DNA of 64,000 bases from Lachnospiraceae bacterium (lineage in GTDB: Bacteria > Bacillota > Clostridia > Lachnospirales > Lachnospiraceae), in the NCBI GenBank assembly GCA_009774175.1, contig VSNG01000002.1, positions 1 through 64,000 on the forward strand. Reading direction: 5' to 3'. A program made the position numbers and the translations under genes. Each line of letters begins with the position of its first letter. The first letter of the stretch is position 1. Under the pieces are notes generated by a model, which was given only the letters and a program-made list of their open reading frames with translations, made no database searches and was not told the DNA's origin. Positions 54,958 to 63,925 of the stretch are shown here, one piece after another.

Positions 54958-55638
54958 TTACACCGTCGGGTTCGGATCCTTCATCGCATAGAGCGCCTTC
55001 GCCATCTCATAATCATACAGATCGTCAATATCCGCCGCCTCCCGCTTATTGATCACAAGCTGATAATATTTCGGTCCGTAGTTGTAATGCCACTCCCGTA
55101 CCTTCTCGGTGGGCGCCAGATCAATCCCGTTTGTGAAATGGTACATCATGGGAAGCTGCTCGGAATTTTTATGCTCCAGCCCCATCTTGAAATTCAGAGG
55201 GCCGTTGTCGTCCATCAGATAGGTCTGATAGGGAGATACGGTGATCAGAGAATCATATCCTTCCTTTAACTTCTCAAAGTATACGTTGATGGCCTTCTCA
55301 TACAAATAAGGCTCCACACAGGGAGACGTTGCGCAGGCATACAGCAGATGATCTCCTTCGATGGTGTCGCAAAGATACTCCAGAAACATACCGAAGGGCA
55401 CGGACTCATCCGCGTACTTCTGCGGCCTCTTAATGGCCTTCACCCCGCATTTTTCTCCGATGGCAAGCATCTCGTCGGAATCCGAAGAGACAATAATCTC
55501 GTGGAGTCCCTTCACCTGTTTTAACTGTTCAATCTTGTGCTGCAGCAAATTCGAATCTCCAAAAGGCAGGATATTCTTATTTGGCAGCCTCGTGCTGTTT
55601 CCCTTTACCGGTATTACCGCTGTAATCTTATCGCCCAT
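54958..55638 (-). CDS. CMP-sugar synthetase (acylneuraminate cytidylyltransferase family)
   Basis: A 226-residue cytidylyltransferase. ITAVIPVKGNSTRLPNKNI with RLPNKN (17-22) is the CTP-binding signature of NeuA/KdsB-like enzymes, and TSPCVEPYLYEKAI follows. It activates a ulosonic acid as CMP-sugar. Two routes in this window could feed it: LegI at 35366 and the aldolase/phosphatase pair at 50051-52217. The latter lies nearer, so I favour it weakly. The ATG at 55638 follows AAGGAGGAGG; the frame to 55743 would run into the previous gene. Confidence 0.87.
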   Translation of the reverse strand: MGDKITAVIPVKGNSTRLPNKNILPFGDSNLLQHKIEQLKQVKGLHEIIVSSDSDEMLAIGEKCGVKAIKRPQKYADESVPFGMFLEYLCDTIEGDHLLYACATSPCVEPYLYEKAINVYFEKLKEGYDSLITVSPYQTYLMDDNGPLNFKMGLEHKNSEQLPMMYHFTNGIDLAPTEKVREWHYNYGPKYYQLVINKREAADIDDLYDYEMAKALYAMKDPNPTV

Positions 55639-55669
55639 CTTATTTTCCTCCTCCTTAACGTGCATGTTT

Positions 55670-57043
55670 TTATTTTTCAAGCTCCCCTGCAATCTTAGCA
55701 ATAATCCCCGCGATCTCCTCATCGTTCGTCTTCTCGAAATCATGCGCTACCTGTTCCAGTTCTCTTCTGGCCCTGCGCTTTGCCTCCAGCCACTTCCATT
55801 TCGGCCGGTCGTTCTCTAACATGGTCAGATAAACGTTATAGAGCGGCGTGATTTTTGTCAATGCCTTCGTCAGTTTTTCCGCCGTACCCATTTTGTGATA
55901 ATAGGCTTTGAGCTGCTCCTTTGTCAGATCATAATAAGGGTTCTTCCAAACCTCTTCCGCCATATCGACAAACTTCATATAGCTTGGCGTCTCCCAGTCG
56001 ATGGTATATACCTCGTCGATCAGCTTCTCACTGACGGGGAAGGGCCTGTCGTCTTCCCCGGTGGTCTTTTCAAAATCGGCAAAATCAGAAATCTTATCCG
56101 CGTCTTTCAAAAAGGCCAGCTCATAGTCCGCAGGCACCGGCACAGGGAAAAGCAGATAGCACATCTTTTTCCCGAAAAACGCCTCCACAAAGGTAGAACT
56201 GTTTCCCGTATAAATTTTATCGCTTATCAGTATCCACTGTTTGACGGACAAATCGCCGATCACTTTAAAGTTATCATATCTGCGCGCCATCTCCTGAGCC
56301 TGCGCGCTCTCCTCTCCGGGATGCGGACGGTAGACAAACACAACGTCCTTTCTCGTTTCGCAGGTCTTTCCCATCCACTCCAGTATCATCTTTTTGGAGG
56401 GAAGCATACAATCCTGATAATAATAGCGCCAGCCCTCGCCGAACCGCCTGCACATCTCCGCCAGATACTCCTCGGTGTGGTAATCGGAGAAATAGGGCGA
56501 GACAAAAAGAAAAACTTTCCTGTCCGCCGGAATCCCGTACTCTTTGAGCACCTCTTCCTTACTGCGGTAAAATCCTCTCAGCTCCTCCCGCAGAAAATCC
56601 ATGCCCACATGACCGATCATTTTCACTTTCTGCGGATCCATCTTCGCCACTTCCAGCAAGCGTTTTTTGTTCATTTCGCCCCAGGAAACGCGGACAACCT
56701 CTTTGGCCACGCCGGAGTAATTCTTATATGCCTTCTCATCCTTCTCGTCCATGGGAAACACAATGTTTTCCCACTGCATATCAATCAGCTTGTCAAACTT
56801 GACAAAATTCTTCGTATGCCACTCAATGGAGCTGTTCTGATAACAGGCCATGGTCACTACGACCCTGGTATGATAGATGGGACGCATCGCCTTAAGCGCC
56901 TCCGCATTCTCGATATGAATGATCTTCGTTCGGTAGCCCCTGCGGTCCAGCTCGTATTTTAACAGGCACAGATTTTCCAGCTCCCTCACCTTATGCTCGT
57001 ATATAAACAAAAAATCCAGTTCCTCGATCTTATACCTGACCAT
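55670..57043 (-). CDS. GT-B-like surface carbohydrate transferase
   Basis: A 457-residue soluble protein with two Rossmann-like halves. The C-terminal half shows FVYRPHPGEES and YTGNSSTFVEAFFGKKM, the arrangement of CDP-glycerol, polysialic acid and related CMP/CDP-dependent GT-B transferases. The following gene is the CMP-sugar synthetase, so it may add the CMP-activated acid; this is inference. The ATG at 57043 follows AAAGGAG at ten bases. The C-terminus is highly charged with a heptad-like pattern (KRRARRELEQVAHDFEK), perhaps a short coiled coil. Confidence 0.75.
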   Translation of the reverse strand: MVRYKIEELDFLFIYEHKVRELENLCLLKYELDRRGYRTKIIHIENAEALKAMRPIYHTRVVVTMACYQNSSIEWHTKNFVKFDKLIDMQWENIVFPMDEKDEKAYKNYSGVAKEVVRVSWGEMNKKRLLEVAKMDPQKVKMIGHVGMDFLREELRGFYRSKEEVLKEYGIPADRKVFLFVSPYFSDYHTEEYLAEMCRRFGEGWRYYYQDCMLPSKKMILEWMGKTCETRKDVVFVYRPHPGEESAQAQEMARRYDNFKVIGDLSVKQWILISDKIYTGNSSTFVEAFFGKKMCYLLFPVPVPADYELAFLKDADKISDFADFEKTTGEDDRPFPVSEKLIDEVYTIDWETPSYMKFVDMAEEVWKNPYYDLTKEQLKAYYHKMGTAEKLTKALTKITPLYNVYLTMLENDRPKWKWLEAKRRARRELEQVAHDFEKTNDEEIAGIIAKIAGELEK

Positions 57044-57093
57044 TCTCTCATAACTCCTTTCGTCCGCCGTCCATTCCATCCATCAGGAAACGC

Positions 57094-58395
57094 TTATGTC
57101 CGCCATACCCGGGACAGTTCCTTTGCCGCCGCGCTGAAATTTCGTCTGGCATTAAAGTTCTCCTTAAATATGTCCAGGGATCTTTCGCACATCTGAAAAT
57201 AGGCGTCCGTACCGTAACACTGCGCCATTTTTTCAATGGCGCGGGCCGTCTCCTGCGCCGTGGGATCTTCAGAAATCAGAACGCCATTGCCGTCCACCAT
57301 CCGCTGCAGTTCTCCCACCGCCGTTGCGATCACCGGCACGCCGAAGGAAAGCGCCTCCTGCACCGCCACCGGCGAGCCGCCCTCGCTCTGGGTTGTGGTA
57401 ATCAGACATCCCACATAATGCGTCCTGTAATATGTCACAACCTCCAAATTGCGCATCTTTCCCGTAAACTCATACTGTATATTATCCCTGCCGCCAAGCT
57501 TCTCATCCGCCAGCTTACGCATCTTTTCCAGATCTTCTCCGCCGCCGATATGCACCCAGCGCACCTTCGCTGACGTCACAGAGGCCAGTCCGTCAATAAT
57601 CCTGTCGATCCGCTTCACAAAGCCGCTGGAACAGCTCAGAAGAAGAAATTCCCCGCCTTCACGGTATCCCTCTCTTCTGCTCTCGCCCGTCACGCCGCGC
57701 TCCGGCACGCCCAGCCTGTACAGCGGATATTTTTCACCGCCCGTAAGCCCGTACCGGGAAAGATAATACTCCCTGGCGGACTGCGCCGCAAAGATCAGCC
57801 TTGTAAGCCCTTCGTCCGTCTGCGGTTTAAAAAACTGCTTTCCGTAAAGCTCCCGCTCGTCATACAGCTCATATCCGTGGGTTCTGGCCACGATTTTGAT
57901 CTGCGGAAACCTGCGTCTGTGCATGGTAAGGCCGAAGCACTTATAATCAAACCAGTAAAAGTAAAAAAGCGCCCGTGTATCCTTCGTCAGGTGAAGCTTT
58001 TTCTTTAATCTGCGGTAAAAAGTCTCCGCCGCCGTACCAAACATCAGCGCCCGGTAAACTCTCTGCGGAATTTTCTCCCCGCTTTTCAAAATCGAAACAA
58101 GCTCCCTGTAGCAATCTTTATTGGCAAGAAAACAAAGCATTGAAACCAGCTTTTCGGTTGCACTCTGCTTCGTGGGAATGATGCACGCTTCCACGCCCTC
58201 CCCCGATCCGCCTGTCTGCGTCACGTTTTCCTGCGCTGCCGGCTCGTCTTTCGCCCTTATCTCGGCGGCAACCACCGACACATGGAAGTATTCGCACAGA
58301 TAGGGATACTCCGGAGCCACAAAGGAGTCCTCCCCATGCCCGTAGGGAAAATCCTGTGTAATAAGATACATATCGGGTTTTCTGTTCTGTCCCAT
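57094..58395 (-). CDS. Glycosyltransferase family 4
   Basis: A 433-residue GT-B enzyme, paralog of 3623-4897: MYLITQDFPYGHGEDSFVAP, RTHGYELYDE, and the donor motif TQSEGGSPVAVQEALSFGVP. It differs by a 15-residue insert after AAEIRAKDE. Both lie in the ends of the locus with unlike base composition, so they diverged long ago or arrived separately. No tract. Substrates unknown. Confidence 0.9.
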   Translation of the reverse strand: MGQNRKPDMYLITQDFPYGHGEDSFVAPEYPYLCEYFHVSVVAAEIRAKDEPAAQENVTQTGGSGEGVEACIIPTKQSATEKLVSMLCFLANKDCYRELVSILKSGEKIPQRVYRALMFGTAAETFYRRLKKKLHLTKDTRALFYFYWFDYKCFGLTMHRRRFPQIKIVARTHGYELYDERELYGKQFFKPQTDEGLTRLIFAAQSAREYYLSRYGLTGGEKYPLYRLGVPERGVTGESRREGYREGGEFLLLSCSSGFVKRIDRIIDGLASVTSAKVRWVHIGGGEDLEKMRKLADEKLGGRDNIQYEFTGKMRNLEVVTYYRTHYVGCLITTTQSEGGSPVAVQEALSFGVPVIATAVGELQRMVDGNGVLISEDPTAQETARAIEKMAQCYGTDAYFQMCERSLDIFKENFNARRNFSAAAKELSRVWRT

Positions 58396-58427
58396 TCTCC
58401 TGCAATTCCTCCCTGTCAGAACGGCTA

Positions 58428-60110
58428 TCAGAAATATTTCCTGACCATGGCCAGCACCGTGACCGCCAGGCTCTTTTCCTCCACGCTGCCCTTAGCAAGA
58501 AGAAGTCCGATATCTCTTTGAAGCTCCTCGTCCAATACCGAATGCTTCATGGTATCTGCGGCATAATCCGCAAAATATTTCTGTATGCCCGCGTCCCTCT
58601 CATACCAGTAATCTATGGGATTCATGTTATCCCGGTTCTCAATGCGGGCAGCGGCGCAAAATTTCTGCCACAACAGCCTCTGCGCGGTCTTCATCATCCG
58701 AAAGGGAATATGACTCTCTTTGGGTTTCACGCCGCCCCACTTTTCCCAGCCAAATTCCGCCGCCTGAGGATATTTTTCATTCAGCCACCGCAAATAGATA
58801 TGGTGATGATTCCTGTAGTCAAAGGGAATGGAAAATGCCACGTCCAGCAGATCCACGTCCATAAAGGGCGACGCAGTCTCTATATACTGCTGTCTGATCA
58901 GGTAAGAGGACGACGCCCCCAGCATTCCTCTTGTATAGATGCCAAACATCTCCTGACAGGGATATTCCTCCAGAATTTTTTCATCAAAGGAATACTGCAG
59001 ACGCTCCGAATGCGCATTCTGCCCAAACACGGGCTTCCCGCAGCTCAACGCCTTATCCCGGTACAAAGTTCCCAGAACAGCGTCCCCGATCATGCCCGTA
59101 TGCTCCATGCCAAAGGACGTCGTATCAATCAGCTCAAGCAGGCGTCTTCCTCCCGTCATGCCCATATACAGGGCAGCACCGTTATTCTGGGAGGTCATCT
59201 CGTCGATATCATACATCCACTTCCCGTCATCCAACGGTTTATAAAGATACTCGTGTCCGAGATGCAGCGCAATCTGCCTTGCGATCTTCTCATCCCGGTA
59301 TCCGTCCCGACAGTAAGTAACATTGACCTGATCCGTATAGCCAAGCTCGTGAGCCACCCAGGAAACCATACGGCTGTCCAGACCGCCGCTCAGGTCCACC
59401 AGATGACGATAGCCATACTCCCTGTCCTTCTCAAACTCACGCCTCACCGCCTCGCGAAAGGCTGCGTCGATCCTCTCCACAGCCTCCGCCTCGGACATGA
59501 TCTGAGGCTTATCCTGTATGAAATGATATCTGGAAACAACCGTCTGGCCGCCCCCGACCCGCAGATATTTGCCCGGCAGAAGACGATGAATCTGTCTGAC
59601 AAACGTAATATCATCTATCATATAGCCGTAGGTAAGCATATACCGCGCCGCCAGCGGCTGAAAATCAACAGACAGACCATTGTATTTCAGCACTTCCACC
59701 ATATCGTCCACACGGTCGGAAACCATCCACCTATCGCCGTCCACATAGTAATATACCGGCCTGACTGCAATCTGATCCGTATAGACAAGCAGTTCCTTCG
59801 TATTACAATCGTACAGATAGCCGCAGAAACCGCCTCTGAGTTTCAAAAGAGCGTCTTCGGCATTCTCCGCAAGAGCGCGGGTAAACGCTTCCGGCCAGTC
59901 TGCGCCGTCTGTTTGCCCATAATCCGCCTTATTGTAGGCATAACCGTTAAAAAAACCAACCTTTCCCTCGTCTTCCCGGAAAAACTGATCATCCGAAAAT
60001 TTATTTAACAAATTCTGATAATGACGGCACTCCCCCGCCATCTGCACCTCACCCAGACATTCAATATTCAGATTCTTTGACGCCAAAAAGCCGTAACTCT
60101 TTTTCTTCAT
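58428..60110 (-). CDS. Asparagine-synthetase-like amidotransferase lacking the glutaminase cysteine
   Basis: A 560-residue AsnB-like protein. The ATP-pyrophosphatase loop is VDLSGGLDSRM (SGGLDSR at 241-247) and the synthetase domain is complete. The N-terminal domain is recognisable (LRGGFCGYLYD, RPVYYY) but starts MKKKSYGFLA, so the Cys2 nucleophile needed to release ammonia from glutamine is missing. It would need free ammonia or a partner glutaminase. It overlaps none of the deletion remnant after the start at 60110, chosen because of AAAGGATTGGGA. Such proteins are thought to amidate glycan carboxylates. Confidence 0.85.
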   Translation of the reverse strand: MKKKSYGFLASKNLNIECLGEVQMAGECRHYQNLLNKFSDDQFFREDEGKVGFFNGYAYNKADYGQTDGADWPEAFTRALAENAEDALLKLRGGFCGYLYDCNTKELLVYTDQIAVRPVYYYVDGDRWMVSDRVDDMVEVLKYNGLSVDFQPLAARYMLTYGYMIDDITFVRQIHRLLPGKYLRVGGGQTVVSRYHFIQDKPQIMSEAEAVERIDAAFREAVRREFEKDREYGYRHLVDLSGGLDSRMVSWVAHELGYTDQVNVTYCRDGYRDEKIARQIALHLGHEYLYKPLDDGKWMYDIDEMTSQNNGAALYMGMTGGRRLLELIDTTSFGMEHTGMIGDAVLGTLYRDKALSCGKPVFGQNAHSERLQYSFDEKILEEYPCQEMFGIYTRGMLGASSSYLIRQQYIETASPFMDVDLLDVAFSIPFDYRNHHHIYLRWLNEKYPQAAEFGWEKWGGVKPKESHIPFRMMKTAQRLLWQKFCAAARIENRDNMNPIDYWYERDAGIQKYFADYAADTMKHSVLDEELQRDIGLLLAKGSVEEKSLAVTVLAMVRKYF

Positions 60111-60126
60111 TCCCAATCCTTTGATT

Positions 60127-60507
60127 TTATCTTTCCCCGGAATCCGCAAACAATGCCGCTGTCTCCACGCCGTCAGGATAGTTGATCAGTACGGCCCGGT
60201 TGGCTCCCCAAAACACAAAAATGCTTCCCGCTGCCGCCGCGCTGGCTCCGCTGTCTATCGCACGCCTGCAATCCTCAAGATTTCCCGCGCCGCCGCTGAT
60301 ACCTACAATACAGTCATATTTCTTACCTTTTCCCGAATTTTTCACCTCTGCGCCGAAAGCTGCAACGTCAAAATTCTTACGCTTTTCTTCCACCTCCCGC
60401 AGCTTTTTTCCTGCGCCTTTGCAATGATTGCAGACTCCCTGCTCATCGAACACAATTTCCGGGTCTGATGTATCCATAACGCAATGACTGCACATCTGAT
60501 ATTCCAT
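60127..60507 (-). pseudogene. Fusion remnant: WbpG/PseA-like amidotransferase N-terminus joined to HisF-like C-terminus
   Basis: A 126-residue chimera. Residues 1-73 match N-acetyl sugar amidotransferases of the WbpG/PseA/LegA group: MCSHCVMDTSDPEIVFDEQG, VCNHC, and YDCIVGISGG, where the ATP loop would continue GxDSS. From SGGAGNLEDC on it instead matches the end of HisF-like synthases (AAAGSIFVFW, RAVLINYP). Intact loci have wbpG-hisH-hisF in this order, so an in-frame deletion of about 1.9 kb, joined at the shared Ser-Gly-Gly codons near 60286-60300, explains it. The ATG at 60507 follows GGAGG. The protein lacks both active sites. Confidence 0.82.
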
Positions 60508-60566
60508 GATAACCTCCACACTACGCTGCTGCCCTGCAGCTTCACAGTTCACTCCGCTTCACTGCA

Positions 60567-61676
60567 TCAAATCAGTCCCGTAATTTTATCAATCTCGCTC
60601 TCCTGCAAATAGGCATGTAACGGAAGGGAAAGACATGTCCCGCTCACCTTTTGGGCCGTACCGCAGTCGGTCCTGTATGTCTGCGTATCGGCGAACGCAT
60701 GCAGCGCATGCATGGGCTTCTTATAATAAATCATACTGGGAATCCCGGCCTCCTTTAACCGACCCATGGCTTCCCCCCGCATCTTCTCATCCGCAAACTG
60801 CACCGTATACTGGGCCCAGCTCGAATAGTATCCCGGTAGAATCTCCGGCGTCTTCACCTTACCCCGCAGCCGCTCCGTATAAGCGCCCGCCAGACGGTTA
60901 CAGTTCTCCAGCTCTTCATCAAAAAAGGCCAGCTTTTCGCTCAGCACTGCCGCCTGTATCGTATCCAGTCTGGAATTCATGCCAAGGCGGATATTGTCAT
61001 ACTTGTCCTCCCCCTTGCCGTGCACCTTAAAAGAGCGGACAAGCTGCGCCCACTCGTCGTTATCCGTAAAGACCGCGCCGCCGTCGCCATAACAGCCAAG
61101 AGGTTTTACCGGGAAAAAGGAGGTTGTGGAAATATCCCCGAAGCTGCACGCTCTTTTCTCTCCGATCCTGCCGCCGAATCCCTGGGCGCCATCCTCCAGC
61201 AAAAGCAGCCCCTGCTCCTGCGTAATCCTGCGAATCTTCTCATATTCGGCGGGCTGTCCGAACAAGTCCACTGCAATAACCGCCCGGGGCTTCAGCCTGC
61301 CCTCGGCTTTCACGCCGGCCACCGCCTCTTCAAGCGCCTGCGGCGACATATTAAAGGTATCCGCATCAATATCCACAAAAACCGGCGTCGCGCCTGTCCA
61401 AGGCACCACCTCGGCTGTGGAAAAGAAGGTAAAGTCCGGGACAAATACGGCGTCGCCCTCTCCCACGCCCCAGGCCATCAGCCCAAGCAGCAGCGCATCC
61501 GTTCCGTTTGCGCAGGAAATGCAGTGCTTTACACCGACATATTCCGCCAGCTGTTTTTCCAGCCTCGTTACCGGCTCTCCGCCGATAAACTGTGCGCTTG
61601 CCACGGTCTTTGCGATAGCGCCGTCTATGGCTTCCTTATGACGCATATACTGTGTTTTCAAATCTTTAAATTCCAT
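60567..61676 (-). CDS. wbpE: WbpE-like sugar aminotransferase (DegT/DnrJ/EryC1/StrS family)
   Basis: A 369-residue PLP enzyme. The lysine is K191 in SFFPVKPLGCYGDGG and the acidic residue lies in LLEDGAQGFGG (159-169). These features fit WbpE-like enzymes, which aminate UDP-3-keto-GlcNAcA at C3. The neighbour WbpI supports a UDP-2,3-diamino-uronic acid route; the dehydrogenase, oxidase and acetyltransferase (WbpA, WbpB, WbpD) are outside the window. The ATG at 61676 follows AAGGCGG; a frame to 61922 runs into the previous gene and is not used. Confidence 0.85.
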   Translation of the reverse strand: MEFKDLKTQYMRHKEAIDGAIAKTVASAQFIGGEPVTRLEKQLAEYVGVKHCISCANGTDALLLGLMAWGVGEGDAVFVPDFTFFSTAEVVPWTGATPVFVDIDADTFNMSPQALEEAVAGVKAEGRLKPRAVIAVDLFGQPAEYEKIRRITQEQGLLLLEDGAQGFGGRIGEKRACSFGDISTTSFFPVKPLGCYGDGGAVFTDNDEWAQLVRSFKVHGKGEDKYDNIRLGMNSRLDTIQAAVLSEKLAFFDEELENCNRLAGAYTERLRGKVKTPEILPGYYSSWAQYTVQFADEKMRGEAMGRLKEAGIPSMIYYKKPMHALHAFADTQTYRTDCGTAQKVSGTCLSLPLHAYLQESEIDKITGLI

Positions 61677-61692
61677 TTTTATCCGCCTTCTT

Positions 61693-62763
61693 TTAAATAA
61701 AATTTCTCTCCCGCAGCGCCTGTACCATCTTCGCCGCCGCGTGCCCGTCCCCGTAAAACTTCGGCCGCTTTTCAATCGCCACACGCTGCGCCTGAGACGC
61801 AAAGCGCAAAGCGTCCGCCACGCTCTCTTCGCTCTGCGGATCGACCTTATGCAGCCAATCCACCCGGGCCAGATCTCCCCATATATCCATATCCAGCATA
61901 AACAGGCATTTCGCCCCCGCAAAGGAAGACTCCTTGGACACGCCGCCGGAATCCGTCAGGATCAGCTTCGCGCTCTGCATAAGCTTCACCATCTCCACAT
62001 ATCCTATGGGATCCGTGATATCCAGATTGGAAACCGCCTGCGCCCTCTCCCACAGACCGTAATCCTGCAGGCATTTTCTGGTGCGGGGATGCATGGGGCA
62101 GATCACCCGATCCCCCAATCGCTCCACCAGCCGTAAAATACTCTCCATACGCGTCCTGTCGGCAGTATTCTCCTGCCTGTGCCAGGTCATGACAATCGGC
62201 TCTTCCTGCGCCTTTTCCTCCGCCGATTGTCCGGCAATGGCAAGATAGGTGTCAAACATGATATCGCCCGTCATAAAGGCGCGATCCTCCAACCCTTCCC
62301 TGCGCAGATTGTCCATGGAAATCTGATCCGGGCTAAACAGCACGTCCGAAAGATGATCCGTGGCGATCCGATTGCACTCCTCCGGATTGGACTTGTGCCC
62401 CACTCTTGGGCCCGCCTCCACATGGGCAATCGGAATGCACAGCTTCGCCGCAACCACCGCGCCGGCAAGGGTGGTATTCGTGTCCCCGTACAAAACCACA
62501 AGCCGCGGCTTTATGCGAAGCAGCTCCTCCTCGATGCCGACCATAGCCTTTGCCGTCACCTGCGCATGGCTTCCGCCCCCTGCCGCCAGATTGACACAGG
62601 GCGCGGGAATTTGCAGCTCCTGAAAAAACACATCCGACATATTCTCGTCGTAATGCTGTCCGCTGTGAATAATATTCTGTTCATACCCTTCCTTATCCAG
62701 CTCCCGATACAGCGCGGCCAGCTTGATAAACTGGGGTCTGTTTCCTACAATATGTGTAATCAT
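61693..62763 (-). CDS. wbpI: WbpI/WecB-like UDP-sugar 2-epimerase (non-hydrolysing)
   Basis: A 356-residue GT-B-like epimerase: HIVGNRPQFIKLAAL, VLYGDTNTTLAGAV, HVEAGPRVG, and the C-terminal LTDSGGVSKES. WecB converts UDP-GlcNAc to UDP-ManNAc; WbpI does the same on UDP-2,3-diacetamido-glucuronic acid. The WbpE neighbour favours WbpI. Sequence inspection cannot separate them fully. It is preceded by 15 bases and a good open frame on both sides. Confidence 0.87.
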   Translation of the reverse strand: MITHIVGNRPQFIKLAALYRELDKEGYEQNIIHSGQHYDENMSDVFFQELQIPAPCVNLAAGGGSHAQVTAKAMVGIEEELLRIKPRLVVLYGDTNTTLAGAVVAAKLCIPIAHVEAGPRVGHKSNPEECNRIATDHLSDVLFSPDQISMDNLRREGLEDRAFMTGDIMFDTYLAIAGQSAEEKAQEEPIVMTWHRQENTADRTRMESILRLVERLGDRVICPMHPRTRKCLQDYGLWERAQAVSNLDITDPIGYVEMVKLMQSAKLILTDSGGVSKESSFAGAKCLFMLDMDIWGDLARVDWLHKVDPQSEESVADALRFASQAQRVAIEKRPKFYGDGHAAAKMVQALRERNFI

Positions 62764-62778
62764 AAATTATTACCGCCT

Positions 62779-63888
62779 TTATTTTCCGATATAGTCTGCA
62801 ATAGGCTCCATAACCGCCTCCATGCTCACATGTTCCCTCGCGAACTGCCTGATGGCGTCCGCCAGCTTTCCCTTATCAGGCTCTTTGCTTCTTATCTTCC
62901 GATAAAAGGAAATGATATCCTCCGTCCTTACCGTACTCCCGTCGTTTGGAAATACAAGGGCATAGGGATAGTCGTCCGGCAGCACGTCAATCGCACAGCC
63001 CGTGAGAAGAGGCATACCCTTGGCCAGACATTCTCTGGACTTGAGGGCTCCCATTTTCCCGAAAAACCGGGCCTTATACATGCCAAAGGAAATCAGCACG
63101 ATCTCACATCTGTCGTACAGCTCGTCAAGAGGCTTTCCCACCATGGTGGGATAAAAGTGCACATATGCTTCCAGACCGTATCTGGCTGTCAGCTCCTGAT
63201 AAAACGGTTTCTCCGGGCCGTCTCCCACCAGATGCAGATGCACCTGATATTCTTTTGCGCCGTCCGTCTGATAATATTGGCGCAGCCCCTCTATGATGCG
63301 TTCGTAACCGTGATGCCTCTGCATGAAGGCTACGCCGATCAGATTGACCTCTCCTTCCGAAAAAGCGCCGCCGACCTTCGCCATGCTCTCCACATTAATC
63401 CCATTATAGGTACAGATCGTGGGAACGCCAAAGATCTCCCGGTCTTTCGTATAGGTCACAAAACGATCCACATACTTTTTCAGCTGCGGACGATAAAGCT
63501 TCTCTTTGACATAAAAAGGCCATGCATTCCACTTTCCGAAATCGTCTCCGTCATAAGGATACGTGAAAATCTCAATAATAATTTTGCAGGCCGGATACCG
63601 TTCCCTGATTTTTTTAAAGAAACGGATATACGCCCTGTCCGCAACCGTCCGCCTGACATACACAAAATCCGGATGGTCAAGCCGGGCAAACGCCTCCTCA
63701 TAATCCCTTGCGATGGAAGCTGTCGGAAACAGCCCGGCAATCCGCTGTGCCAGCGACCGTTTCGGCGTCCCGACCTCAATCTCCTGCATGTCAAAATACC
63801 TGCCAAGCTCTTCCATCTGCATGTCTATTTTCCTGCTGACACCGATGGACTGGCGCCCCTGAAAGTGCAGATAATAGCCTTTTTTCAT
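62779..63888 (-). CDS. Glycosyltransferase (GT4-like), intact homolog of the split gene at 7336-8519
   Basis: A 369-residue GT-B enzyme. The N-terminus MKKGYYLHFQGRQSIGVSRK, VDRFVTYTKDREIFGVPTI, and after SEGEVNLIGVAF the segment HGYERIIEGLRQYY, then RECLAKGMPLLTGC. It has no poly-G tract: the tract position reads Ser-Glu-Gly-Glu-Val. It therefore shows how the split paralog would look when ON. The ATG at 63888 follows AAGGAG at nine bases; the frame to 63915 adds nine residues. Substrates unknown. Confidence 0.88.
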   Translation of the reverse strand: MKKGYYLHFQGRQSIGVSRKIDMQMEELGRYFDMQEIEVGTPKRSLAQRIAGLFPTASIARDYEEAFARLDHPDFVYVRRTVADRAYIRFFKKIRERYPACKIIIEIFTYPYDGDDFGKWNAWPFYVKEKLYRPQLKKYVDRFVTYTKDREIFGVPTICTYNGINVESMAKVGGAFSEGEVNLIGVAFMQRHHGYERIIEGLRQYYQTDGAKEYQVHLHLVGDGPEKPFYQELTARYGLEAYVHFYPTMVGKPLDELYDRCEIVLISFGMYKARFFGKMGALKSRECLAKGMPLLTGCAIDVLPDDYPYALVFPNDGSTVRTEDIISFYRKIRSKEPDKGKLADAIRQFAREHVSMEAVMEPIADYIGK

Positions 63889-63925
63889 AATAGCACACTC
63901 CTTTTCCAATTGCAATCGCCGCCCA

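Noticed and set aside
55895..56962. Plus-strand frame of 355 codons
   Set aside because: Antisense to the GT-B-like transferase with motifs YRPHPGEES and GNSSTFVEA; no start site or domain of its own.
58518..60008. Long open frame of 496 codons on the plus strand
   Set aside because: Opposite the AsnB-like gene, with the same composition signs of an antisense shadow and no recognisable domain.
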